Positions 1-7,936 of a stretch of 64,000 bases of DNA are shown one piece after another (the stretch's first letter is position 1; each line of letters begins with the position of its first letter). A program made the translations under genes and the position numbers. Location: the NCBI RefSeq assembly GCF_900090325.1, contig NZ_FMHW01000002.1, forward strand, positions 2,356,001-2,420,000, read 5' to 3'. This DNA is from Micromonospora pallida. GTDB taxonomy: Bacteria > Actinomycetota > Actinomycetes > Mycobacteriales > Micromonosporaceae. The notes under the pieces are model-generated. The model did no database searches and was not told the DNA's origin. It worked only from the letters and a program-made list of their open reading frames with translations.

Positions 1-185
1 ACCACACCTCCGCGCGGACCCGGGAGGTCGAGCGTGAGCTACGGCTGAAGGTGCTCGACCGGGAACGTGGCGAGATCACCCGACTGCGCGACGCGAACGA
101 GATCGACGACATCGTGCTGCGGGAACTTCAGGCGGTGCTGGACATCGAGGAGATCCGCCTGCGGGGGCCACAGGCCCCGGACTAG
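1..185 (+). CDS. C-terminal tail of a probable Na+/H+ antiporter (partial)
   Basis: The gene enters from the left edge and only the last 60 codons are present, ending in TAG at 183-185. The tail is charged and probably cytoplasmic, with the run ITRLRDANEIDDIVLRELQ followed by VLDIEEIR. From memory this resembles the cytoplasmic end of actinobacterial CPA1-type Na+/H+ antiporters, which would exchange Na+ for H+ at the plasma membrane. No membrane segment is inside the window, so the family call rests on this tail alone. It could be another membrane protein with a similar tail. Confidence 0.55.
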   Translation, partial: HTSARTREVERELRLKVLDRERGEITRLRDANEIDDIVLRELQAVLDIEEIRLRGPQAPD

Positions 186-214
186 GGCGCCATCGTGCCC
201 GGCTGGCGCCGGCC

Positions 215-378
215 GGGTTGGGGCGCTCGCGTGGTGGATTGACCCGCAAGGTGCACCCGGCCGCCGCCCGTGGCCGTCGGCCCTTGGCCTTCGTCCTCAC
301 CCCGGGTCAGGCCGCCGACAGTCCCCGGTTCGAGGCGGTGTGGGAACGGGTGCGGGTGCGCCGACCGGTGGGGAGGAT
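215..378 (+). pseudogene. IS5-type transposase remnant
   Basis: There is no start codon, but the frame containing 233-235 reads GRSRGGLTRKVHP, then GRRPLAFVLTPGQAADSPRF and ERVRVRRPVGR. This is the conserved core found in IS5-family transposases (usual form GGLTTKIHLAADGRGRPLAF with LTPGQAADSP after it). Only about 50 residues survive, and the upstream DDE part and the C-terminal part are missing. It lies between the antiporter tail and the methyltransferase, and its end overlaps the methyltransferase ribosome-binding site. It is a decayed insertion, not a working gene. Confidence 0.7.
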
Positions 379-384
379 GTGGGT

Positions 385-1293
385 ATGAGTTCATCGCAGC
401 CCGCCGTTGACCCCGGGCCCGAGCCGGACACGACCGCGGGCGGGCCGGTGAATACTGCTGGCGCGCGGTCCAGGCCGCCATCGCCGGACTCCCCCGAGTC
501 TTCCCCGGATCACCGCTACCTGCTTGACAACGCCCGGGTGGAGGCGGGCGAGCGGTTCACCTGGCTGGCCGAGCTGTTCGACGGTGTCACGCGTGGGCAC
601 TTCGACCGGATCGGAGTGAGGGCGGGCTGGCGCTGCTGGGAAGTTGGTGCCGGAGGCCCCAGCATTCCCGAGGCACTCGCCACAGCCGTCGGACCAACCG
701 GTCACGTGCTGGCCACGGACATCAATCCGGCCTGGTTGGACCCGCACGGCGGGTACGAGGTGCTCCGGCACGACATCGTCGGGGACCCGCCGCCGCAACC
801 AGGCACGTTTGACCTGGTACACGCGCGGCTCGTGCTCGTTCACGTGCCCGACCGTGCCCGGGCGCTGGCGACGATGGTGGCGGCGCTGCGGCCCGGCGGT
901 TGGCTGTTGGTAGAGGATGCCGACACCGAGCTGCAGCCGCTGGCCTGCCTCGATGAGGTTGGCCCGGCGCAGCGGCGCGCCAACCGGCTACGGCGCGCCG
1001 TCCGGGAGTTGATGACCCGCCGCGGCGCCGACCTGCGCTACGGCCGTACGCTGCCGCGGGCGTTGCGTGCGGCGGGCCTGGTCGATGTCACGGCGGCCGG
1101 CTGCTTCCCGGTCGGCGGGGTGGCCTGCGACCGGCTGGAGACCGCGACGGTGCGCATGGTCCGCGCCGAGTTGCTCGCCGCAGGGCTGGCCAACGACGTC
1201 GAAATCGACGCGCACCTGGCCGCCGTCGATGCCGGCGAACTCGACCTCACCCTCGCGCCGCTGATCTCGGCATGGGGACGCCGCCCGGGCTAG
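385..1293 (+). CDS. Class I SAM-dependent methyltransferase
   Basis: This 302-residue protein is a small-molecule type methyltransferase. The first 45 residues are Pro/Ser/Thr-rich and probably disordered. Motif I is VGAGGPSIP at about 87-95, the acidic residue that binds the SAM ribose is in ATDIN at about 112, and the post-I region ends with LRPGGWLLVEDAD. Length and motif order fit the methyltransferase 11/25 families. The ATG at 385 was chosen because GGGAGGA lies about 8 bases upstream; an open frame extends further 5' but runs through the transposase remnant. The substrate is unknown. The gene is convergent with the TetR gene. Confidence 0.8.
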   Translation: MSSSQPAVDPGPEPDTTAGGPVNTAGARSRPPSPDSPESSPDHRYLLDNARVEAGERFTWLAELFDGVTRGHFDRIGVRAGWRCWEVGAGGPSIPEALATAVGPTGHVLATDINPAWLDPHGGYEVLRHDIVGDPPPQPGTFDLVHARLVLVHVPDRARALATMVAALRPGGWLLVEDADTELQPLACLDEVGPAQRRANRLRRAVRELMTRRGADLRYGRTLPRALRAAGLVDVTAAGCFPVGGVACDRLETATVRMVRAELLAAGLANDVEIDAHLAAVDAGELDLTLAPLISAWGRRPG

Positions 1294-1309
1294 GGCGTGT
1301 CCTGAGTCC

Positions 1310-1957
1310 TCAGTTGTCGCAGTTCGGGGTTGGCCGTCCCCGCGGAGCGGCTGTGGACCATGTTCCGGCGCGAGCGGCGGCAAGGGCGGCTTTGGCGGCG
1401 CGGTCGGCGTCGGCCTCCGTCAGCGGGTCACCGGTGTTGAGGAGTGTGTAGTACAGGGGAGCGGAGACAGCGGCGATCACCCGCTGGGCGTCGGTGCCGT
1501 CGGGGAGTTCCCCACGTTGGACGGCGTCGGTGACGCAGCCGGCCCACTCCTCGATGCGGGTGGCGTAGAAGCGGTGAAGTGCCTCAGCCGCCTGTTCGTC
1601 ACAGAGCGAGGCAGCGATCAGGGCCTTGAACAGCCGTCCCTGTCGGGGCTCGGTGAGCGTCTTGACCACCAGGTGGGCGTTGGCGCGCAGGTCCTCCTCG
1701 ATCGAGCCGGTGTCGGCGCGAGGCACAGACTGGGTGGCCATGTCGTCGAGCAGGTCGGCGGCGAGGGTGCCGGGGGTGCCCCAACGACGGTAGACGGTGG
1801 TCTTGCCGACCCCGGCCCGACGGGCGATCTCGGCCAGATCGAGGGCCTCGAAGCCACCCTGGGCCAAGAGGTCGCCAGCCGTCCGCAGGACGGTCTCGCG
1901 GACGCGGGCGGTGCGGCCGCCTGGCCGGACGGTGCCGGGAGCGGGCGTGTCAACCAC
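1310..1957 (-). CDS. TetR/AcrR family transcriptional repressor
   Basis: This 215-residue regulator has an N-terminal helix-turn-helix at about residues 20-65 (DLAEIARRAGVGKTTVYRRW), which is the TetR signature. The C-terminal ligand-binding domain carries a typical TetR_C core (YATRIEEWAGCVTDA). It is transcribed divergently from an MFS drug exporter 145 bases away, and a perfect inverted repeat lies between them. The expected role is repression of the exporter until a toxic ligand binds. This is the standard arrangement for exporter and repressor pairs. The ligand cannot be told from sequence. Confidence 0.92.
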   Translation of the reverse strand: MVDTPAPGTVRPGGRTARVRETVLRTAGDLLAQGGFEALDLAEIARRAGVGKTTVYRRWGTPGTLAADLLDDMATQSVPRADTGSIEEDLRANAHLVVKTLTEPRQGRLFKALIAASLCDEQAAEALHRFYATRIEEWAGCVTDAVQRGELPDGTDAQRVIAAVSAPLYYTLLNTGDPLTEADADRAAKAALAAARAGTWSTAAPRGRPTPNCDN

Positions 1958-2054
1958 GGATGGGCCTCCTTCGTGCGGCGCTTCACGATGCCACAGACAA
2001 CACTATCGGGGCCGGAGTTCCATTACGACGCCCCACGGTGCTACGGTTGCCGAA

Positions 2055-2078
2055 CTAACGGAACGCCAGACCCGTTAG
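2055..2078. promoter_or_regulatory. Inverted repeat, probable TetR operator
   Basis: CTAACGG at 2055-2061 and CCGTTAG at 2072-2078 form a perfect 7-base inverted repeat with a 10-base spacer. It lies in the divergent region, 25 bases before the MFS start codon, overlapping where its promoter or leader should be. Size and position fit a TetR-type operator. No binding data are available. Confidence 0.5.
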
Positions 2079-2102
2079 AGGTTTCGAAAGGAAACGCGTG
2101 TC

Positions 2103-3554
2103 ATGTCCGCAACCAACGCCGCAACGCAGCGAACATCACCTGCCATCGCTCACTCGCCGCAGCCACAGCGGCTGACCGGCCGTCCCAAGCTGCTCCTCGC
2201 CGTTCTGCTGGTCGCCCAGTTCATGCTGGCCGTCGACTTCTCGATCCTGAACGTCGCGTTGCCCGCGATCGGCGAGGGCCTCGGCTTCTCCCTGTCCAAC
2301 CTCCAGTGGATCGCCACCTCGTTCGCACTGTGCGCGGCCGGTTTCACCCTCTTCTTCGGCCGCATCGGCGACCTCGTCGGCCGCAAGCGGATCTTCCTCG
2401 GCAGTCTCGGCCTGCTCGGCGTGGCCTCCCTCGTCGGCGGTCTCGCCACCAGCCCCGAGCTCCTGATCGTCGCCCGCGTCGCCCAGGGCCTGGCCACCGC
2501 GGCCGCCACTCCCGCCGGGCTCGCCCTGCTGACCACCTCCTTTCCCGAAGGCCCACTGCGGCAGCGGGCCCTCGGCCTCAACGGCGCGTTGATGTCCGCC
2601 GGGTTCACCACCGGCGCCATCCTCGGCGGCGTGCTGACCGACCTGCTGTCCTGGCGCTGGGCCTTCTTCATCAACGTGCCCGTCGCCCTTGCCGTACTGC
2701 TGGTCGCTCCCTCGGTCATCCGGGAGTCGAGGCCCAGCGACCGTCCCAGGCTCGACCTGCCTGGCGCCCTGGCCGTCACCCTCGGCCTGTTGGGGCTCGT
2801 CTACGGCCTGACCCAGGCCGGCGAGCATGGCTGGACCAACCCGCACGCTCTGGCCGGGCTGATCACCGGCGTCCTGCTGCTGGTGGTGTTCTACGTCGTC
2901 GAACGGACGGTGGCCCAGCCGCTCGTCCCGCTCAAGGTGCTGGGTCGCCGGAACGTGGCCTGGGGCAACGTACTGGGCCTGCTCGCCTTCGTCACCGAGA
3001 CCTCGCTGGTCTACCTGCTCACCCTGTACATGCAGAAGACCCTCGGCTTCTCCGCCCTGGCCGCCGGGATCTCCTTCGGCGTCCTGGGCCTCGGCACCGT
3101 GGTCGGCGGCCTGCTGGCCCCCAAGGTGATCGCCAAGACCTCCACGCTGACCGCGCTGGTCGCAGGCGGGCTGGTCCAAACCGTCTTCACCGCCGCTCTG
3201 CTCTTCCTGGGCACGAGCACTGTCTCCTCGATGGCGTTGCTCCTACCCGCCACCTTCTTCGGCGGCGTCGGCAACATGCTGGTCATCGTCGGTTTCATGG
3301 TCACCGCCACCAGCGGACTGCCCGACGGGGAGCAGGGCCTGGCCACCGGACTGACGACCATGGCCCAGCAGGTCGGCATCACCATGGGCACCCCGATCAT
3401 GTCCGCGATCGTGACCGCGGCCACCACAGGCGCCGCCACGGCGGCAGCAATCCTGGACGGGGTCACCACTGCCATCGCCGTCAACGCCGCGCTGGTCGCA
3501 CTCGGTGTCCTCATCGCGGCCGTCTTCCTACGCACCAGGCAACAGCACACCTGA
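2103..3554 (+). CDS. MFS drug exporter, DHA2 (14-TM) family
   Basis: This 483-residue membrane protein has about 14 predicted hydrophobic segments. Motif A (GRIGDLVGRKRIFL) follows TM2. The early segment MLAVDFSILNVALPAIGEGL resembles motif D1 of the DHA2 family (QacA/EmrB type), which exports drugs by proton antiport across the plasma membrane. The ATG at 2103 has AAAGGA about 10 bases upstream. It is divergent from the TetR gene and is probably controlled by it. The length equals the family norm and no disruption is seen. Confidence 0.92.
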   Translation: MSATNAATQRTSPAIAHSPQPQRLTGRPKLLLAVLLVAQFMLAVDFSILNVALPAIGEGLGFSLSNLQWIATSFALCAAGFTLFFGRIGDLVGRKRIFLGSLGLLGVASLVGGLATSPELLIVARVAQGLATAAATPAGLALLTTSFPEGPLRQRALGLNGALMSAGFTTGAILGGVLTDLLSWRWAFFINVPVALAVLLVAPSVIRESRPSDRPRLDLPGALAVTLGLLGLVYGLTQAGEHGWTNPHALAGLITGVLLLVVFYVVERTVAQPLVPLKVLGRRNVAWGNVLGLLAFVTETSLVYLLTLYMQKTLGFSALAAGISFGVLGLGTVVGGLLAPKVIAKTSTLTALVAGGLVQTVFTAALLFLGTSTVSSMALLLPATFFGGVGNMLVIVGFMVTATSGLPDGEQGLATGLTTMAQQVGITMGTPIMSAIVTAATTGAATAAAILDGVTTAIAVNAALVALGVLIAAVFLRTRQQHT

Positions 3555-3625
3555 CCCTCCCGGGCGGATGACGTGGAAGGGCCACCGGAAGGCCGCCCCG
3601 GGGCGATGACCCACCCCCGCCCTGG

Positions 3626-4618
3626 TCAGCTCTGAAGAACGCCGGCCCGCAGTCCGAGCACCGCGTCGCCCTGCTCGGTCCGGTGGTAGAACACCACCCG
3701 CCGGTCCCGTCTGCGCGACACGAGCCCGGAACGCAGCAGCACCCCGAGGTGGTACGAGACGGTGGCGGGCGCCAACCTCCATCGCGTGCTCAGCTCGTGG
3801 GTCGACCGGGCGACGTCCAGGTCGCGCAGGATCGCCGCGCGGCTGGTTCCGACCAGCTCCGGAAGTCCGCTGTCGGATGCGGGCCGGCTCGGGACGAGAC
3901 CGTTCGCGGGATAGACCAGCACCGCGTCATTCGGGTCGCAACACTGGGCCGCCAACCGTGGCCAGCCGACCGCTGTGGGACAGAGGACGAGTTCCTGACC
4001 GTCGAGATCGAAGGTCTCCTGGTAGGCGCTGGTGCCGATCGACAGGGACGAGCCCGTCCAGCCCACGTCGCGGTGCAGCGTACCGAGCATCCGGCCGATG
4101 CCGGCCGTACCGATCACGGTGAACCGGGCGGCGAGGTCGGTTTCGAGGGTCGACCGGACACCGGGCCACGACTCGGCGAAGACGAACCGCCAGAAGCGGA
4201 GCAGTCCGTTCGCAGCGCGGCGGGCGAAGGTGCCGTTCTCCATCGCGCTACGCACCTCGACCGGCATCCGGCCTTGGGGAAACCGCCCCGCGCAGAGCTG
4301 GTCCGCGACGGCCTCCGGCGGCGTCTCCGTCATCACCCCCAACTGTCGGTCGAGGAGGCTCTCGACCGGGCCCATCCAGGGCTTCGGGGTCAGCAGGTCG
4401 AGGGTGTAGCCACCGTTGCCACCCGTTGGCAGGGCCTGCGCGACCAGGGCCACGTCACGGTCCCGCAGGGCCAACCGGGCGGCCGGACCCGGGTCGCCGT
4501 GGACGGCGTGGCGGCGTCCGCTGGCCGCGAGCCGCAGCCAGGCGATCGCCTCGAAAGCGGGTGAGACGGAGAGTCGCATCTGCGCCAGGGCCGCCCCGTC
4601 GAGACGAACATCGATCAC
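3626..4618 (-). CDS. ArsR-type winged-helix regulator with long N-terminal domain
   Basis: This 330-residue protein carries its DNA-binding domain at the C-terminus. The last ~80 residues contain ILRDLDVARSTHELSTRWRL followed by ATVSYHLGVLLRSGLVSRRR and VVFYHRTEQGDAVL, a clear ArsR/DUF5937-style winged helix with an FYHRT wing. The N-terminal ~240 residues have no motif I recognise; in this family they are a sensor domain of unknown ligand. The start is GTG at 4618. The gene is divergent from the M23 peptidase gene, and a palindrome lies 42 bases upstream of its start, suggesting autoregulation. Confidence 0.8.
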   Translation of the reverse strand: MIDVRLDGAALAQMRLSVSPAFEAIAWLRLAASGRRHAVHGDPGPAARLALRDRDVALVAQALPTGGNGGYTLDLLTPKPWMGPVESLLDRQLGVMTETPPEAVADQLCAGRFPQGRMPVEVRSAMENGTFARRAANGLLRFWRFVFAESWPGVRSTLETDLAARFTVIGTAGIGRMLGTLHRDVGWTGSSLSIGTSAYQETFDLDGQELVLCPTAVGWPRLAAQCCDPNDAVLVYPANGLVPSRPASDSGLPELVGTSRAAILRDLDVARSTHELSTRWRLAPATVSYHLGVLLRSGLVSRRRDRRVVFYHRTEQGDAVLGLRAGVLQS

Positions 4619-4659
4619 GTGTCAACGGTAGGACAGGAGACACCAGCTACGAAGCCCCG

Positions 4660-4677
4660 ATTCGATAACCGTCGAAT
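4660..4677. promoter_or_regulatory. Palindrome, probable operator of the ArsR-like regulator
   Basis: ATTCGA at 4660-4665 and TCGAAT at 4672-4677 form a perfect inverted repeat with a 6-base spacer. The site is in the 188-base divergent region between the ArsR-like gene and the peptidase gene, close to the regulator start. Position and symmetry fit an autoregulatory operator; this is inference. Confidence 0.4.
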
Positions 4678-4806
4678 GTCTCGTGAACGCGGGCCGCCCC
4701 GGGTTTCCTGGTCTCACCCCCCTGCTCAAGGACGGGCACGTACCTCCCGGTGGCGGGCGTGCCTCCGGGTGCGTCGCCCGTCGTCCGTCTGTCCGGAAGG
4801 AAACCG

Positions 4807-6267
4807 ATGCGTTCCCGAACAAGCCTGAAACTGTCAGCCCCGGTGGCGGCCCTGACACTCGCCCTGTCGATGGTGGTCGCACCGACGCCTGCGAGCGCCG
4901 CCGCGCCCTACCTCGAACTGCCGTTCTCGTGTGGCACCTCGTGGACCGGTGACTCCGGTTCCAGCAACGCCCACCGCAACAACGAGATCGACTTCAATCT
5001 GTCGTCCGGCGCCGACGACCGGGGGCAGCCGGTGCTCGCCGCAGCTGCCGGGACGATCAGGTGGGAAGGCGGTGCCAGCTCCGACTACGGCAACTACGTG
5101 GAGATCGACCACGGCGATGGCTACTCCACGTTGTACGCCCACCTCCAGGACAAGTTCGCGCACATCGGCGACACGGTCGTCCAGGGCGAGAAGATCGGCA
5201 CCGTCGGCAACACCGACGGAAACAGCCCCGGTATCAGCCCTCACCTGCACTTCGAGTACCGCAACCGGGGCAGCGGGCAGAGCTACCCGGACTACATCCG
5301 CCCGGCCTCGTTCCACGGTGACCCGTTCGACTACGCCACCGGTCGGGAGACCTACGTCAGCCAGAACTGCGGCTCGACTACTCCGACTTCGATGCCGGGG
5401 TTGTCGGCGGTGTCCCGGGGTGTCGGTGGGCTCGACGTGTTCGCGGTGACCACCGACGGCCGCCTGAAGCACCGCAACTACTCGTCAGGCGCGTGGAGCT
5501 GTTGGTCGACGCTGTACGGGAACGCGACGATCAAGGGCGAGCCGGCCGCCATCGCCAGCTCCGGCCGGATCGACGTGTTCGCTCAGGGCATCGACAACCG
5601 GTTGAAGAAGATCACCTGGACCTCCGCACACGGCTGGTACCAGTGGGCCGACATGGGTGACTACACGATCACGTCGGCGCCGGCGGTGACGAGCCGGTCG
5701 GCGACGGGGATCGACGTCTTCGTGAAGAACAGCGCGAACAAGATCGTCTACCGACACTTCGACACCGCGTCGAGTGCATGGACGACTAACTGGTCGAACA
5801 TCGGCGAGAACGCGGCGACGATCTCCGCCACCAGCGGTCCTGCGGCAGTCGCGAACGCTGACGGCACGCGGATGAACGTGTTCGCCCGCGCCACCGACGG
5901 AAGTCTGCTCTCCCTCATGTGGACCCGCGACCACGGCTGGTACAACTGGGCCGACCGCGGCGGCAACCTCAACGGCCGCCCATCCGCCAGCACCCGATCC
6001 GGCAACAGCGTCGACATCTTCATGCGAGACCAGGACAACAGCCTGATCCACTGGTACTCCCCCGACGGCGCGGACTGGACCACCTACCCCAAATCCGACT
6101 TCGGCGGCTGGCTGGCCGTCAGCCCGACCGCAGTGTCCTGGAACAGCGGACGCATCGACGTATTCAGCCGCAACAGCGGCGCCGACCTCATCCAGAAGGC
6201 CTGGACCTCCACCAACGACTGGTACGCCTGGGCCGGACACGGACCCGTCGGCGCACCAGCCTGCTGA
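4807..6267 (+). CDS. Secreted M23 (LytM-type) peptidase with C-terminal beta-propeller
   Basis: This 486-residue protein has a Sec signal peptide (about residues 1-31, cut after ASA). Residues 35-185 form an M23 zinc metallopeptidase domain, with candidate zinc ligands His56 and Asp62, then His112 and the HLH pair at 146-148. Such enzymes cut peptidoglycan cross-bridges. Residues ~197-486 are a PLL-like beta-propeller with repeated blades such as GLDVFAVTTDGRL and GWYQWADMG, a fold often used to bind sugars. The ATG at 4807 follows GGAAGGA. The propeller is nearly identical to that of the next gene. Confidence 0.87.
   Translation: MRSRTSLKLSAPVAALTLALSMVVAPTPASAAAPYLELPFSCGTSWTGDSGSSNAHRNNEIDFNLSSGADDRGQPVLAAAAGTIRWEGGASSDYGNYVEIDHGDGYSTLYAHLQDKFAHIGDTVVQGEKIGTVGNTDGNSPGISPHLHFEYRNRGSGQSYPDYIRPASFHGDPFDYATGRETYVSQNCGSTTPTSMPGLSAVSRGVGGLDVFAVTTDGRLKHRNYSSGAWSCWSTLYGNATIKGEPAAIASSGRIDVFAQGIDNRLKKITWTSAHGWYQWADMGDYTITSAPAVTSRSATGIDVFVKNSANKIVYRHFDTASSAWTTNWSNIGENAATISATSGPAAVANADGTRMNVFARATDGSLLSLMWTRDHGWYNWADRGGNLNGRPSASTRSGNSVDIFMRDQDNSLIHWYSPDGADWTTYPKSDFGGWLAVSPTAVSWNSGRIDVFSRNSGADLIQKAWTSTNDWYAWAGHGPVGAPAC
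5391..6267 (+). repeat. Beta-propeller coding repeat, copy 1
   Basis: About 877 bases coding the propeller are repeated at 6960-7837 in the same direction. By eye the first ~250 bases and the last ~380 bases are almost identical between copies. The middle (about 5660-5880 against 7230-7450) differs at many third codon positions while the protein stays nearly the same. This mosaic pattern suggests gene conversion between the copies. Confidence 0.9.
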
Positions 6268-6284
6268 GACACCTGTGACCCGCA

Positions 6285-6312
6285 CGGCGGCCGGGCCTGC
6301 TTCCGGCCGCCG
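6285..6312 (+). terminator. Hairpin after the M23 peptidase gene
   Basis: A perfect 10-base stem, CGGCGGCCGG at 6285-6294 and CCGGCCGCCG at 6303-6312, with an 8-base loop, starts 17 bases after the stop codon. There is no T-run, which is common for actinobacterial terminators. It lies ahead of the next gene, so it may only reduce read-through. Confidence 0.6.
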
Positions 6313-6370
6313 GTGGTCCACCCTTCGCCCCGTCTCCCACCTGGGCTGCGCCCGAAACAAGGAGTAACCC

Positions 6371-7837
6371 GTGAAACGCGTCATCATGAAGATGGTCTCC
6401 GGCCTGGCCGCCGTGACGGTCAGCGCGACCCTGGCGGTCGTGGTCGGCGCCCCCGCGGCGTTCGCCTACGAGCGGCGTGCCTGCGACACCACCGGCGGAC
6501 CGACCTCAGAGGACCTGGCCATCGGCCAGCAGCTCAACACCCAGCTCACCAAGGACATGCGCGGCCACATGGGGTCGTACGAGACGTCCTGCGCCCGCGT
6601 GATCGTCGAGACCGTCAAGGCGAGAGGTCTCTCCTCCCGCGCCGCGGTCATCGCCGTGACCACCGCCATCGTGGAAACCCACCTGCAGAACCTCGACGGT
6701 GGTGACCTCGACAGCATCGGCCTGTACCAGCAGCGGTCCGGATGGGGCAGCGAGGCACAGCGCATCGACGCCGTCTGGTCGACGAACCGGTTCCTCAACG
6801 AGATGCTCGCGCTGTATCCGAACAACTCGTGGACCAGCGGCGACATCGGCGACATCTGTCAGTCGATCCAGCGGTCCGCGTACCCGGACCGGTATGCCGT
6901 CCAGGTCAGCGACGCCCAGATCATCGTCAACACCCTGTGGAACCTGGCCGGCTCGTCGTCGATGCCGGGGTTGTCGGCGGTGTCCCGGGGTGTCGGTGGG
7001 CTCGACGTGTTCGCGGTGACCACCGACGGCCGGCTGAAGCACCGCAACTACTCGTCCGGCACCTGGGGCTGCTGGTCGACGCTGTACGGGAACGCGACGA
7101 TCAAGGGCGAGCCGGCCGCCATCGCCAGCTCCGGCCGCATCGACGTGTTCGCCCAAGGCATCGACAACCGACTCAAGAAGATCACCTGGACCTCCGCACA
7201 CGGCTGGTACCAGTGGGCCGACATGGGCGACTACACCATCACCTCACCACCCGCCGTCACCAGCCGCTCCACCACCGGAATCGACGTCTTCGTCAAGAAC
7301 ACCGCCAACAAGATCGTCTACCGGCACTTCGACACCGCCCAAAGCGCCTGGACCACCAACTGGTCCAACATCGGCGAAAACGCCGCCACCATCACCGCCA
7401 CCAGCGCCCCCGCCGCCGTCGCCAACAACGACGGCACCCGTATGAACATCTTCGCCCGCGCCACCGACGGAAGCCTGCTCTCCCTCATGTGGACCCGCGA
7501 CCACGGCTGGTACAACTGGGCCGACCGCGGCGGCAACCTCAACGGCCGCCCATCCGCCAGCACCCGATCCGGCAACAGCGTCGACATCTTCATGCGAGAC
7601 CAGGACAACAGCCTGATCCACTGGTACTCCCCCGACGGCGCGGACTGGACCACCTACCCCAAATCCGACTTCGGCGGCTGGCTGGCCGTCAGCCCGACCG
7701 CAGTGTCCTGGAACAGCGGACGCATCGACGTGTTCAGCCGCAACAGCGGCGCCGACCTCATCCAGAAGGCCTGGACCTCCACCAACGACTGGTACGCCTG
7801 GGCCGGACACGGACCCGTCGGCGCACCAGCCTGCTGA
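6371..7837 (+). CDS. Secreted lysozyme-like protein with C-terminal beta-propeller
   Basis: This 488-residue protein has a signal peptide (residues 1-32). Residues ~45-195 resemble the lysozyme-like/transglycosylase fold seen beside M23 domains in actinobacterial cell-wall hydrolases: AVIAVTTAIVETHLQNL with Glu102 as candidate catalytic acid, then DSIGLYQQRSGWG. The likely target is peptidoglycan. Residues ~198-488 repeat the propeller of the upstream protein. The start is GTG at 6371 with AAGGAG 9 bases upstream; the ATG at 6386 is less well placed. Enzyme activity is inferred from fold only. Confidence 0.78.
   Translation: MKRVIMKMVSGLAAVTVSATLAVVVGAPAAFAYERRACDTTGGPTSEDLAIGQQLNTQLTKDMRGHMGSYETSCARVIVETVKARGLSSRAAVIAVTTAIVETHLQNLDGGDLDSIGLYQQRSGWGSEAQRIDAVWSTNRFLNEMLALYPNNSWTSGDIGDICQSIQRSAYPDRYAVQVSDAQIIVNTLWNLAGSSSMPGLSAVSRGVGGLDVFAVTTDGRLKHRNYSSGTWGCWSTLYGNATIKGEPAAIASSGRIDVFAQGIDNRLKKITWTSAHGWYQWADMGDYTITSPPAVTSRSTTGIDVFVKNTANKIVYRHFDTAQSAWTTNWSNIGENAATITATSAPAAVANNDGTRMNIFARATDGSLLSLMWTRDHGWYNWADRGGNLNGRPSASTRSGNSVDIFMRDQDNSLIHWYSPDGADWTTYPKSDFGGWLAVSPTAVSWNSGRIDVFSRNSGADLIQKAWTSTNDWYAWAGHGPVGAPAC
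6960..7837 (+). repeat. Beta-propeller coding repeat, copy 2
   Basis: This is the second copy of the direct repeat at 5391-6267. Its central part uses a more uniform NNC codon style (runs such as ACCACCGGAATCGAC) than the matching part of copy 1, while both ends match copy 1 nearly base for base. Confidence 0.9.
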
Positions 7838-7849
7838 ACCGACAGTGAC

Positions 7850-7877
7850 CGGCCCGGCTGCCACGGCAGCCGGGCCG
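7850..7877. terminator. Bidirectional hairpin between convergent genes
   Basis: CGGCCCGGCTGC at 7850-7861 and GCAGCCGGGCCG at 7866-7877 form a perfect 12-base stem with a 4-base loop (CACG). It lies 13 bases after the propeller gene and before the 3' end of the minus-strand helicase gene, so it can serve both. Confidence 0.75.
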
Positions 7878-7936
7878 CACCGCGTACGCCGCGTCGCCTC
7901 GCGTACGCCGGCCCTGGCTTCGCCTGCGGACCGTGG

